The notes below the pieces were generated by a model, which was not told the origin of the DNA, searched no databases, and saw only the letters and a program-made list of their open reading frames with translations. This document shows, one piece after another, positions 1 through 9,117 of a DNA stretch of 47,605 bases. The stretch comes from Pedosphaera sp. Lineage in GTDB: Bacteria > Verrucomicrobiota > Verrucomicrobiia > Limisphaerales > SIBE01. The first letter of the stretch is position 1; each line of letters starts with the position of its first letter. The stretch lies in the NCBI GenBank assembly GCA_009695265.1, contig SIBE01000004.1, positions 1-47,605 of the forward strand. Direction: 5' to 3'. Made by a program: the position numbers and the translations under genes.

Positions 1-57
1 AGGGGCTGGCAGGAAACCTTCGCGCCCAAGGGCCCGGTGGCCAGTCCCAGCGGCTGA
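1..57 (+). CDS. Possible C-terminal end of a CDS truncated by the window start (RGWQETFAPKGPVASPSG*)
   Basis: Open frame from base 1 to a TGA at 55-57; too short to identify. Confidence 0.25.
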   Translation, partial: RGWQETFAPKGPVASPSG

Positions 58-231
58 CTCCTGCCGCGATCTAAACCCGGCCCGTTCGTTCAACCCGCGG
101 AACTCTCCGCCCCGCCGCCGGTGCCACACGGCTCCGCCGGACGGTTACGGACGAAGGCAGCCAATAGGTCCAAACTCCAGTCACCTCAGCCGGCTGCTCG
201 GCCCGTCTTTGGAGATACAGGCAATAACCTG

Positions 232-567
232 CTATTTCTTAAAGGTCCTTACGTAGGCGACTAGTGCTTTTGTCTCTTCATCAGAGAGTTTGTCACCGAA
301 CGGCTTCATCTTTTCCTTGGTGCCTTCCTTCATCCCTTCTTTGATTTGCTTGAACATCTTATCGTCGGTGAGAGTCGCCAGATATTTTGAGTCCGTGAAG
401 TCCTTAACCTGGGCTTTCTTGCCGGCCTTGGTGTCTCCTTTGCCGTCCTTGCCATGACAAGCGACGCAGTGTTTATCCCAGTTCTCTTTGAGGTCGGCGG
501 CTTGGGCGGACCAAGCGACAAGACTAAGGCTGGCGACCGTTATGAGCAGTTTAATTTTCGATTTCAT
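232..567 (-). CDS. Small periplasmic monoheme c-type cytochrome (class I-like)
   Basis: Signal peptide (MKSKIKLLITVASLSLVAWSAQA) followed by HCVACHGKDGKGD (one CXXCH) and a C-terminal LSDEETKALVAYVRTF typical of cytochrome c. Confidence 0.9.
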   Translation of the reverse strand: MKSKIKLLITVASLSLVAWSAQAADLKENWDKHCVACHGKDGKGDTKAGKKAQVKDFTDSKYLATLTDDKMFKQIKEGMKEGTKEKMKPFGDKLSDEETKALVAYVRTFKK

Positions 568-647
568 ATTTTTCCGAGGTTGCAGGTTGTGTCGTTGTTG
601 TGAAGCATTCGCCCACGGACAGCTCAGAATCGGAATTGCATGCTCGA

Positions 648-2801
648 CTACACCAGGTGAGCGTCGTAGTTATTATTTCCTCCCGAGGTGACATCGCGGT
701 TGCTGAAGAAACCGTATTTAAGCGTCCAGAGGAGATTGGCCCGGATGCGACGAATGAGGCTTGCCGTAACGCCATGCTCTTCAGCACCGGCTCCATAGGG
801 CTGGCTGAACTGTGAGTTATCCTCGTAGTTGTTCGCCCGGTAATAGGAATACTGAGCTTGGAGATCGGTTTTATCTGTCAAGGCGTAACCGGTCAGAAAA
901 CTGGTATTCCAGTAATTATTCTTCGAGTTCAGCACAAGATTGGTGCTCCCCGTCATGCCGTCCGCCGGGGTGTCAGTTCGGTCCAACACGTAGTTGATGC
1001 TGCCTTGCAGATAGAGCCGGCTCAACGGACTCCATGTGACACTTTCGCTAAAGATGCGGCTCGTCATTTCAGCGCTCTTGGTCTCGGAAAGGAAATCACC
1101 CGTCGTTCTCACTGTTGAAAGCTGAAAATCATACCGGCTGACCAGAGTGAGGTTATTCAGCAGACGCCATGTGACTCTAAAATTAACATCGTCGGTCTCG
1201 AAATCATGGTCGGTCAAGAAGGCTGGATAACGATTCGCACTGGGAGGGGCATTGGTCGCGGGGAAATCGGCCCGGTGATCGTAGTCATTAGCTCGGATTT
1301 TATGATAATATTGGCCGCTGAAATTCAAACGTTTGAGAGGGTACCAATTCGCTCCTGCAATGTACTTTTGTGTGAAACGGGTTGAGTCCGTATCTCGGAA
1401 CAAATCGAGCGTTCCTGTGGTAGCTTCGGTTTCCCATTCCTTTAGGTTCCCATCACCCTCGAGCCATTCACCTCGAGTGTAGAATACCCAATTGGTCAGG
1501 CCGGTGTAACGGGCTTCAAGGCTTTCGGAAACATCCAAAAAGCCGCGTTCCCTGGTGTTGAGCAGCTCGTCTTGGATCGCCGCGAAAGTGGGCGAGGCCC
1601 CGAAATCCGTTTCAGTAAAACTGGCGACACCCTCTTGATTCTGCTTCTCCACTCGCAGCGCGGGGACGAGCGTCAAATGATCCCAGGGCGTGAGCATGAG
1701 ATTGATGTTCATCACATACTGTTTCACCTGTGATCCCCCGCTGAGAGCAAGAAAGCCTTCATCGCGTTGCTGCCTTCTGGCAAAGAGCGGATCGTAAACC
1801 GCCTCGTAACCACCTCCATAAATTCGGCTGCCAGAGATATCGGTATCCAATGTCGTGAACGAATAGCCGGTAGTAAAAAGAACTTTTTCGTTGAAACGAG
1901 TTTCGCTAAAAGCATGCACATTGAACATGTCCGCCACGACGCCTTCCCGTTGCGTGATATAGCGGTCAAGGGCCGGTTCGCCGGGACGACGATGAATGTT
2001 GCGCGAGTTGTCATTGTTTGAAATCTCATAACGCAGACCAAGTCCCAAGTCCGTGTTCCCAAACGTATGTTTAATATCACTCTCAAAAATATCCCGACGC
2101 TCATCGATATCCAAAAAGGTCGGAACAATCCCTCGACCTGGATTAGCCACCGTCACTCCGGTCAAATTGGAATCGCCCCAGGAGGTCGAGTCCTTTTTCC
2201 TATCTCGGAACAAATGCGAGTATTTGAAGCTCAACTCAGGCCGATCCGGAAGCGTCAGTCCGCCCTCGAAAAAAGCTTCACCTCGGTCGAGAGCAAAATC
2301 CTCGTCATAGAGAGAAAACCATTGACGGTTTTTTGGAAAGAAACCGCCGCTGCCATCGTACCAGGTGCGAAATTCCCGGTAGCCAGCGCGCAGGTAACCA
2401 ATGTCTGGATGGGACAAATCAAGCTTCATGGAATAATCGTGGTTGTCGAAGATGCCGCGCCCATCGAATTGAAGGAGACCTTTCTTGCCGATGTCCTGCT
2501 CGTAGTGGATATCTTCCACACCGCCAAAGGCACCCTTGGGGACACCCTGGCGATGCTGAAACTGGGCCTTGTCGCCGGTCACGAACTGAAACCCGGACGA
2601 AACAGTAAACCAATTCCGGTAATCGACGGAGCTCTTCTCGTCTGATTTTTCCAAGACGGGCTTCTTAGCGTCGGCCTCTTTGGCTTGAGCAGCTGGCTCG
2701 GCTGCTACAAGTGACCATTCCATCAGCCCGGCGCTGAAGATCAACACACTGGCCTTAACGATTGGCTGCAAGCTGCTGGATTGGAAAATGAGTGTTTTCA
2801 T
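648..2801 (-). CDS. Large outer-membrane beta-barrel, MtrB/PioB-like (porin-cytochrome conduit type)
   Basis: 717 aa with signal peptide, repeated amphipathic/aromatic beta-strand pattern, located directly between a multiheme and a monoheme cytochrome on the same strand. The stop at 648-650 is probably premature (see findings; extension to 624). Confidence 0.7.
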   Translation of the reverse strand: MKTLIFQSSSLQPIVKASVLIFSAGLMEWSLVAAEPAAQAKEADAKKPVLEKSDEKSSVDYRNWFTVSSGFQFVTGDKAQFQHRQGVPKGAFGGVEDIHYEQDIGKKGLLQFDGRGIFDNHDYSMKLDLSHPDIGYLRAGYREFRTWYDGSGGFFPKNRQWFSLYDEDFALDRGEAFFEGGLTLPDRPELSFKYSHLFRDRKKDSTSWGDSNLTGVTVANPGRGIVPTFLDIDERRDIFESDIKHTFGNTDLGLGLRYEISNNDNSRNIHRRPGEPALDRYITQREGVVADMFNVHAFSETRFNEKVLFTTGYSFTTLDTDISGSRIYGGGYEAVYDPLFARRQQRDEGFLALSGGSQVKQYVMNINLMLTPWDHLTLVPALRVEKQNQEGVASFTETDFGASPTFAAIQDELLNTRERGFLDVSESLEARYTGLTNWVFYTRGEWLEGDGNLKEWETEATTGTLDLFRDTDSTRFTQKYIAGANWYPLKRLNFSGQYYHKIRANDYDHRADFPATNAPPSANRYPAFLTDHDFETDDVNFRVTWRLLNNLTLVSRYDFQLSTVRTTGDFLSETKSAEMTSRIFSESVTWSPLSRLYLQGSINYVLDRTDTPADGMTGSTNLVLNSKNNYWNTSFLTGYALTDKTDLQAQYSYYRANNYEDNSQFSQPYGAGAEEHGVTASLIRRIRANLLWTLKYGFFSNRDVTSGGNNNYDAHLV

Positions 2802-2835
2802 CGAATCTCCTCATGAGTTGTTGAGTTATAGGTTG

Positions 2836-3654
2836 TTAAAATCTGAGCGATGAACCAACTTGAGAACCATGCACGGCTTCGTGGCAACCAGCCGACCAGC
2901 AGGTGCCCCTGGCTAAGCGGCTTGAGTGATCTTGGCCCCCAATGAAAATCTTGCCGGGTGCGGTTTGCTGCTGAAAATGGCACTTCAGACAGCGGTTTGC
3001 GTTGCGTTCCCGAAGCAGGCGGGGATTGACCGAGCCATGGACCTCATGGCAGGTGGTGCATCCTTCGCGCGTGGCTTCATGCTCGAAGACAAACGGCCCT
3101 CGTTGAGCGGTATGGCACTTCGCGCAGGTTTCATTCTCCACAGCCAAGGCAGTTCCGCCCCCCTTCACAGCCGGTCCTTTGTGAGGATTGTGGCAGTCGG
3201 CACAACTCACTTTTCCTTCCAACACCGGATGATGAGAAGGGAGATTGAATTGGCCTCGTTTATCAAGATGGCATTGGAAGCATGTCTCAGGCGATTGACG
3301 AGGATTGATGATCGTCTGATGAGCTCCACCCGTTTCATTATGAATGCTGCCAGGTCCATGGCAGGATTCACAACCTAGGTTGACGGCGTTTTCGCCTTCG
3401 GCTTTGAGAAGCGCATGCGTCGCGGTCTTGAAGCCCTTGGTGATGTTCTCGTGGCATTGCGCGCAATTATCCGATCCGACGAAATGGGCTCCGGGAATTT
3501 GCGGAGGGGCCATTACGACCCGGGTAACACTGACACAGGAAACGAGGATGGTCGCAGCGAGCATGCCGCAGAGGGCTACAAATGCCTTTGTGCGGGGAAT
3601 GCTGAAAAGTCCGGTAGCCTGCGTTGGTTGAGGGGAGTTAGGTTCAGGTTTCAT
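2836..3654 (-). CDS. Multiheme c-type cytochrome (DmsE/MtrA-like), probable lipoprotein
   Basis: Seven CXXCH motifs (CAQCH, CESCH, CFQCH, CADCH, CAKCH, CTTCH, CLKCH) plus one CX4CH (CWSAGCH); lipobox-like LVSC after the N-terminal hydrophobic segment. Confidence 0.9.
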   Translation of the reverse strand: MKPEPNSPQPTQATGLFSIPRTKAFVALCGMLAATILVSCVSVTRVVMAPPQIPGAHFVGSDNCAQCHENITKGFKTATHALLKAEGENAVNLGCESCHGPGSIHNETGGAHQTIINPRQSPETCFQCHLDKRGQFNLPSHHPVLEGKVSCADCHNPHKGPAVKGGGTALAVENETCAKCHTAQRGPFVFEHEATREGCTTCHEVHGSVNPRLLRERNANRCLKCHFQQQTAPGKIFIGGQDHSSRLARGTCWSAGCHEAVHGSQVGSSLRF

Positions 3655-3989
3655 AGGTCTTAGTCAGGTTCTTAGCTGCGTCGATTCGACATTTTGTGAT
3701 CAGGGAGCGCAACCCGTTGCTTGGCATTTTATAAACGTTTTTTGCAAGAGCCCTATCCAGAAACTGCTCACACACCTCTCGCACGGAGTTGCGACCCTTC
3801 TCGGGCTCACGAGATCAAGGACTCGGATAGCTTATCCGCGCCGCCGACTCTTGGTTTTGCATAAATTGCCAATTGTTTTGCAATGTTTGGCTTATTTGGG
3901 GCCACACGAACTGGATGTCAAAAAACGGTCTGTGAAAAACAAAACCGGTGTAGTCAGGCTTTGCTTTTTGACTAGGGTCGGTCACCAAC

Positions 3990-4283
3990 ATGCAATCCGC
4001 GACCACCTCAAGTTCATCGGAACGGCCCGAACACCCAAATTCATCGGCCATTCCGCTGAGCCGAGTACGCGGCGGGTCATCGGTTCGAATTCGACAGCTG
4101 CCCGATTCTCCGAGCGTGACCCATCGTTTGCGGGAAATCGGCTTCTGCGAGGGCCAATGCATCAAGCTGCTCACCTGCGGCTCCAATATCATCTGCCAGG
4201 TATGTGATGCGCGACTCGCAATCAGAGCTCGTCTGGCCGAGACAATTCTGGTCGAACTCATCTCGCTCCGCAAAGCGGCGTGA
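3990..4283 (+). CDS. feoA: FeoA-domain protein (ferrous iron transport accessory)
   Basis: LPDSPSVTHRLREIGFCEGQCIKLLTCGSNIICQVCDARLAIRARLAETILVELI matches the FeoA pattern (RLRELGF.xG..v......d.l.v...g.rlalr...A..I.V). Confidence 0.75.
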   Translation: MQSATTSSSSERPEHPNSSAIPLSRVRGGSSVRIRQLPDSPSVTHRLREIGFCEGQCIKLLTCGSNIICQVCDARLAIRARLAETILVELISLRKAA

Positions 4284-4586
4284 TCGGCCAAGGCCGGTCT
4301 GGAAGAAGCCGATGTCGCATTGCAAACAGCTCGTCAAGCCGGATGAACTTTCCTTTGCTCTTCCGTTGGCCAAAACCAAAGGCGTCGCTATTCGAGAGAC
4401 ATCCGACCAACTTCACCCGTCTTCTGAAAAACAACAGGTCGCGGAGGATTGCGGTGGCTGGCTTAAGAATCGTCTCGTTGCTTTCGTCAAGAAATGTCTA
4501 GCAATTGACAAAGGCCGAGTAGTGGCCGAAACGCGCCTCCACTAAGTTGGTTCCAGAACGAAGCGACGTTGCGAAAGGTTTAAGGT

Positions 4587-5156
4587 ATGAAAATCAAACC
4601 AACAGGAAAACCGGGACGGGTTGTTGTTGAAATCGATTCGGACGACGAGCAGTTGCTAGAGAATGTTGGTCGGCGCACCAAGACCTCTTCATCCTTCGAG
4701 CTCAAGAAGGTGCTCGTGCCAATCGATTTTTCGGAGTGCTCAAAAAAGGCGCTGCACTACGCGATCGCTTTCGCCAAACAGTTCAATGCCAGCTTGACGC
4801 TGATGCATGTAGTTCACATCAACTACGGATTCGGCGAATTTGCGGCGATCGATTATCCCTTGCTCGAAAAGCAAGTCCGCGAAGGCACTGAAAAGCAGCT
4901 TCTGGAACTGGCGACAGAAGAAATCGGAGAGTCGTTGACGACCGACACGCTCGTCTATACGGGTGTGGCGTCCAGGGAGATTGTCGAGGCCGCGCGCAGT
5001 CTTGAGTGCGACCTCATCATCATGTCCACGCATGGGCACACAGGGCTGAAGCACGTGATGCTCGGCAGCACGACCGAAAACGTGGTTCGCCACGCGCCTT
5101 GTCCAGTGTTGGTGGTCCGGGAGAATGAACATGAATTCATCAATCATCACAACTAA
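4587..5156 (+). CDS. Universal stress protein (UspA family)
   Basis: KKVLVPIDFSECSKKALHYAIAFAKQFNASLTLMHVV ... DLIIMSTHGHTGLKHVMLGSTTENVVRHAPCPVLVVR. Confidence 0.95.
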   Translation: MKIKPTGKPGRVVVEIDSDDEQLLENVGRRTKTSSSFELKKVLVPIDFSECSKKALHYAIAFAKQFNASLTLMHVVHINYGFGEFAAIDYPLLEKQVREGTEKQLLELATEEIGESLTTDTLVYTGVASREIVEAARSLECDLIIMSTHGHTGLKHVMLGSTTENVVRHAPCPVLVVRENEHEFINHHN

Positions 5157-6081
5157 TCACGGCGGCCTTGTGACGAAGCCCACCGGATTCGACGGCGGAC
5201 AAAACGCCAAGGAACAAAGAACGGCCCGTCGAGCGACGATCCTGGAAACAGCGTTCGGCTCCTCTCGGGATTTTCTGGATAATCGCTTTATCTACGCTGT
5301 CGTGTCGGCACGAGCCCGGGGTTTGTCGCTCGGGGTGAATATGAACCCGGACCGATACTGCAATTTCGACTGCGCGTACTGTGAAGTGGACCGGAGCGCC
5401 CCGGCAGGCGAATCAGATTTGGACATTGATGTCATGGTCACTGAACTTCGGCGAACTCTTGCGTTCGTGCATTCAGGCGCTCTTCATGATCATCCGCAGT
5501 ATCATCGGCTGCCTCCCGAACTGCTTCAGCTCAGACACGTGGCGTTAAGCGGCGACGGCGAGCCCACCCTGTGTCCCAAGTTTGCCGAAGCTGTCGAAGC
5601 GGTGGTGCATGTCCGGGCCTTGAACGGACTGCCCTATTTCAAGCTCGTGCTGATTACGAATGCAACAAGACTTGACCTGCCGCAGGTTCAGCAAAGCCTG
5701 AAGTACTTCACCCAAAAAGATGAAATCTGGGTAAAGCTGGAAGCTGGCACTCAATGTTACATGGATAAAGTAAATCGTTCGAACGTGCCTTTGGAAAAAG
5801 TGCTCAGCAATATCTTAAACTTGGGCCGCCAACGGCCTGTGGTAATTCAAGGTCTTTTCCCCTCTGTCAACGGCGAAGGACCATCGACCGCTGAAGTCGG
5901 GCAATATGCCCGCCGACTTCAGGAGCTGAAGGACGGCGGCGCGCAGATTTCGCTGGTTCAGATTTATTCTGCCACTCGACCAACGCCGCATTCGGAATGC
6001 AGCCATTTGCCGTTGAAGCCCCTTTCGGCTATCGCCCAGATCGTGCGGAACACGACCGGGCTCAATGTCGAAGTGTTCTAG
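5125..6081 (+). CDS. Radical SAM protein
   Basis: CNFDCAYC (CX3CX2C) cluster motif, followed by LSGDGEPTL and LVLITNATR. The start may be a downstream GTG, since the annotated start overlaps the usp gene by 32 nt. Confidence 0.88.
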   Translation: MNMNSSIITTNHGGLVTKPTGFDGGQNAKEQRTARRATILETAFGSSRDFLDNRFIYAVVSARARGLSLGVNMNPDRYCNFDCAYCEVDRSAPAGESDLDIDVMVTELRRTLAFVHSGALHDHPQYHRLPPELLQLRHVALSGDGEPTLCPKFAEAVEAVVHVRALNGLPYFKLVLITNATRLDLPQVQQSLKYFTQKDEIWVKLEAGTQCYMDKVNRSNVPLEKVLSNILNLGRQRPVVIQGLFPSVNGEGPSTAEVGQYARRLQELKDGGAQISLVQIYSATRPTPHSECSHLPLKPLSAIAQIVRNTTGLNVEVF

Positions 6082-6327
6082 CCTGAACATCCCACGCGCG
6101 CTCAGCGTGGCTGAACCTGAAATTTGGGCATTTTCCAGCAGTGTGCGGCTCGCACCGAGGACACTTCCGGCTGCCATCTCCCTGATGGGAGATCTGATAG
6201 CAGCCCACCTTTTCAATGGTGGGATCGCGTCGTGGACAACCCAAGTCCCGAAGGAACGATTGAGCTAGACACTGGTATGAACACGGACAGCTTGCAATAA
6301 GTTCAAAATCCAGGATTTTTCTCATCG

Positions 6328-7971
6328 ATGACTTTTCTTCCGGTTGTCGAGCGTGAGTTACGAGTAGCAGCACGGCGGCGCAGCACCTATTGGACGCGCT
6401 GTGGTGCTGGGCTAATGGCGATTGTAGCCTGTGCCTGGATGTGGTGGTCCATGGCGAAGGACGTTCCCAGCGCTCAACTTTCGACGACCTTGTTTGCGAC
6501 AATCTCTGGCTTCGCTCTAGCCTACAGCTTGCTCGCCGGCGTGCGTGTGACTGCAGATTGCTTGAGCGACGAGAAACGCGAGGGGACTCTAGGCCTCTTG
6601 TTTCTAACGGATCTAAAAGGATATGACGTGGTTCTGGGAAAGCTCGTGGCGACTTCGGTGAACTCCTTTTACCGATTGTTGGCAATTTTCCCTGTTCTCG
6701 CGATTCCGTTGCTGCTAGGCGGCTTAACTTCCGGGGAATTCTGGAGAATTGTGCTGGTGTTGTGCAACGCACTCTTCTTTTCGCTCAGCGCCGGAATGTT
6801 CCTCTCCGCGCTGAGCCGTCAGGAGCGCAAAGCCATGCTGGGCACATTTGCTTTGATCTTCGTCATCACGGCTGCCTTCCCCCTCATTGGTCTTATCGTG
6901 TCGGCTCAGCACAACAGTCCATTCGATCTGGCCTATGCCTTGCCGAGTGCCGTTTATGCTTTCGGCATGGCCCAAGAAGCTCAATTCATCACTGGCCCAA
7001 ACAACTATTGGTCATCGGTGCTAACCACTCATTTGTTGGCGTGGGCTTTTCTCGTCCTAGCGAGCGTCATCGTCCCGTACTCATGGCAAGACAAGCCATC
7101 CGGCGCGAAAAAAGTCCGTTGGCGTGAGCGCTGGCAGCTTTGCAAGTTTGGCGACATGGCAACCCGTCGTGCTTTCCGAACGCGCTTGCTGGAGATGAAC
7201 CCTTTCTGCTGGCTGGCTGGTCGAGATCGTCTCAAACCGGCTTACGTCTGGGCCTGCTTGGGGCTCGGCGGATGCGCGTGGGCTTATCTCTTCTTTCAGT
7301 ATCCCACGGACACTCTCGATTCAGCAACGTACGTTCCGACCGCCTTTCTGTTGCATACCATCCTGAAATTCTGGGTTGCCGCTGAAGCGTGCCGCCCGCT
7401 GGCCGAAGAGCGCCACAACGGATCACTCGAATTGCTTTTGTCCACTCCTTTGTCAGTGGAAGAAATTCTGCGCGGCCAAATTCTCGCTTTAAAGCGCCAA
7501 TTTGTCGGCCCCGTATTTATCATTTTGCTCATTGACCTGATCATGTGTCTCGCGGGAAGGAACGATCGCTGGCTCGAGACGGCTCACGATTGGACGATGC
7601 TGTGCATCGGTGGAATTCTGATGTTCGTGGCAGACCTTTATACGCTGGCTTGGGTCGGCATGTGGCTGGGCCTAACGGCGAAGAAAGCGAGTTTCGCGGC
7701 GAGCGGAGCGCTGATGCGAGTGCTGGGGCTGCCTTGGTTTCTGTTGTTCGGTCTCACTTCAGTCATGATGTTGGCTTTCAGTGGATTTGCCGGGCCGCAG
7801 AACTTTTTTTTAGGCGCGTGGTTCATTATTGGCATGCTGAACAACTTGTTTTTCTTTACTCGAGCCAGAACGAAATTGAGCAACGAATTCCGTGACATCG
7901 TATCGCAGCGGTTTGAGAGGAAGGCTCGAGGCGGCTGGTGGCCGTTCAAGAGCGCGAAAGCGAGCCTGTAA
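6328..7971 (+). CDS. ABC-2 type transporter permease
   Basis: VERELRVAARRR... followed by multiple TM segments and CLSDEKREGTLGLLFLTDLKGYDVVLGKL, typical of ABC-2 permeases; a second such module is at RPLAEERHNGSLELLLSTPLSVEEILRGQ. Confidence 0.85.
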   Translation: MTFLPVVERELRVAARRRSTYWTRCGAGLMAIVACAWMWWSMAKDVPSAQLSTTLFATISGFALAYSLLAGVRVTADCLSDEKREGTLGLLFLTDLKGYDVVLGKLVATSVNSFYRLLAIFPVLAIPLLLGGLTSGEFWRIVLVLCNALFFSLSAGMFLSALSRQERKAMLGTFALIFVITAAFPLIGLIVSAQHNSPFDLAYALPSAVYAFGMAQEAQFITGPNNYWSSVLTTHLLAWAFLVLASVIVPYSWQDKPSGAKKVRWRERWQLCKFGDMATRRAFRTRLLEMNPFCWLAGRDRLKPAYVWACLGLGGCAWAYLFFQYPTDTLDSATYVPTAFLLHTILKFWVAAEACRPLAEERHNGSLELLLSTPLSVEEILRGQILALKRQFVGPVFIILLIDLIMCLAGRNDRWLETAHDWTMLCIGGILMFVADLYTLAWVGMWLGLTAKKASFAASGALMRVLGLPWFLLFGLTSVMMLAFSGFAGPQNFFLGAWFIIGMLNNLFFFTRARTKLSNEFRDIVSQRFERKARGGWWPFKSAKASL

Positions 7972-8092
7972 ATGAGTCGGCGAACGGAGTCAGCTTGGTT
8001 CAAAGGGCCCATCCTCATTTCGCGCACCCTTTCAATCCGCAATCCTGATTTCGTCCAGCCAGACCTCGGGAGCTTTCGCCAGATCTTCATCG

Positions 8093-8180
8093 GTGACCTT
8101 GTTTCCGATCGTCGAGCGCGAACTGCGGGTCCCTTCACGGCGTCCGAACACTTACCGGGCGCGCTTCTTCACTGCCTTAC
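8093..8180 (+). pseudogene. Truncated N-terminal remnant of a second ABC-2 permease paralog
   Basis: GTG-start frame MTLFPIVERELRVPSRRPNTYRARFFTALP aligns with the N-terminus of the 6328 permease (MTFLPVVERELRVAARRRSTYWTR), including the preceding 'tcatcg'; homology stops at the convergent endonuclease gene. Confidence 0.75.
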
Positions 8181-8184
8181 CTTC

Positions 8185-9117
8185 TCATTTCTCCTCAGCA
8201 GCAAAGCTCGCGACGATGGGGCGGTGATCGGAAGCAATACCCCAATTGGGTAGCGCCAGAACATAGGTCCCGTTCGTTTTCCATTCCCGGGCCATGCCCC
8301 GGCTCACGAGGATGTAATCGATTCGGCTATAGCTATCCTCTTTGCCGTAGTGATGTGTCCATGTGATGTTGCGCGGAGGATAGCGAGGAGTTGGATTTGA
8401 CGTGTCATCGCCGTTCTTCTCGGCCGGACGGGTATCGGTCAGCGCCGTTTTGCCTCGGCCCAGGACGATTCGAATGGCTCGGGAGTCCTTCACATCATTG
8501 AAATCTCCGAGGACGACTAGGTTGGCGTCAGGATTGATCTTCAATCGAGCAACGATCGTTTCTCTCAGGACTAGAGCCTCCTGCTCTCTTAGCTCCGCTT
8601 CATCGGCCACGGCAACCGGGCGTCGGCTTTTTAAGTGAGCTGTGATCAGCGTGAAGGCGTATCGCGGATTGACTTGAATATCGATCTCAGCAAAACCTCG
8701 GCTGACCCGAAAACGCCGGCCGCCGAGCAGAAACCCCTCGCGCGTGTGCGAACGGCGGGCCACGATCGGGAATTGACTCAGGACCGCGACGTAAATATTC
8801 GTGTCGAATCCAGAGACGTGCTCCCAAAACGGATAATCGAAGCCTTCGGCCTTCAGCGAGGCGCGCAATTCGAGCAACGCGTTGGTGCCCCCGATTTCCT
8901 GAAGAGCCAGGACCTGGGGATGCAGCGCCCGAATGCTTTCGCGGATTTTGGCTTTGGCAACCGCGGGCTTCGCGGGCCGCGTGCCCGCGGCTGCGTCAAT
9001 GTAATTCTCCAAATTGTAAGTGGCGACGCTGAAAGTATCCGCACCAGACGCGCTGATCTGCGCGAGGCAAAACAGCGCGATGATGACGCAACAGCCCTTC
9101 GAAGCTCCCTTGATCAT
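8185..9117 (-). CDS. Secreted endonuclease/exonuclease/phosphatase family protein
   Basis: FSVATYNLENY, LALQEIGG, LVVLGDFNDV, RIDYILVSRG, SDHRPIVASF motifs with N-terminal signal peptide. Confidence 0.93.
   Translation of the reverse strand: MIKGASKGCCVIIALFCLAQISASGADTFSVATYNLENYIDAAAGTRPAKPAVAKAKIRESIRALHPQVLALQEIGGTNALLELRASLKAEGFDYPFWEHVSGFDTNIYVAVLSQFPIVARRSHTREGFLLGGRRFRVSRGFAEIDIQVNPRYAFTLITAHLKSRRPVAVADEAELREQEALVLRETIVARLKINPDANLVVLGDFNDVKDSRAIRIVLGRGKTALTDTRPAEKNGDDTSNPTPRYPPRNITWTHHYGKEDSYSRIDYILVSRGMAREWKTNGTYVLALPNWGIASDHRPIVASFAAEEK

Noticed and set aside
648-2801. TonB-dependent receptor as an alternative identity for the barrel
   Set aside because: No recognisable TonB box or plug domain; gene context with cytochromes fits MtrB/PioB-like better.
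4284-4586. Search for a feoB remnant or small ORF between feoA and the usp gene
   Set aside because: The frames here (e.g. 4204-4545) show no GTPase motifs or recognisable family.
6062-6772. 236-aa minus-strand ORF overlapping the permease 5' end and intergenic region
   Set aside because: Low-complexity Arg/Ser-rich translation, antisense to a clear permease N-terminus; no recognised family.
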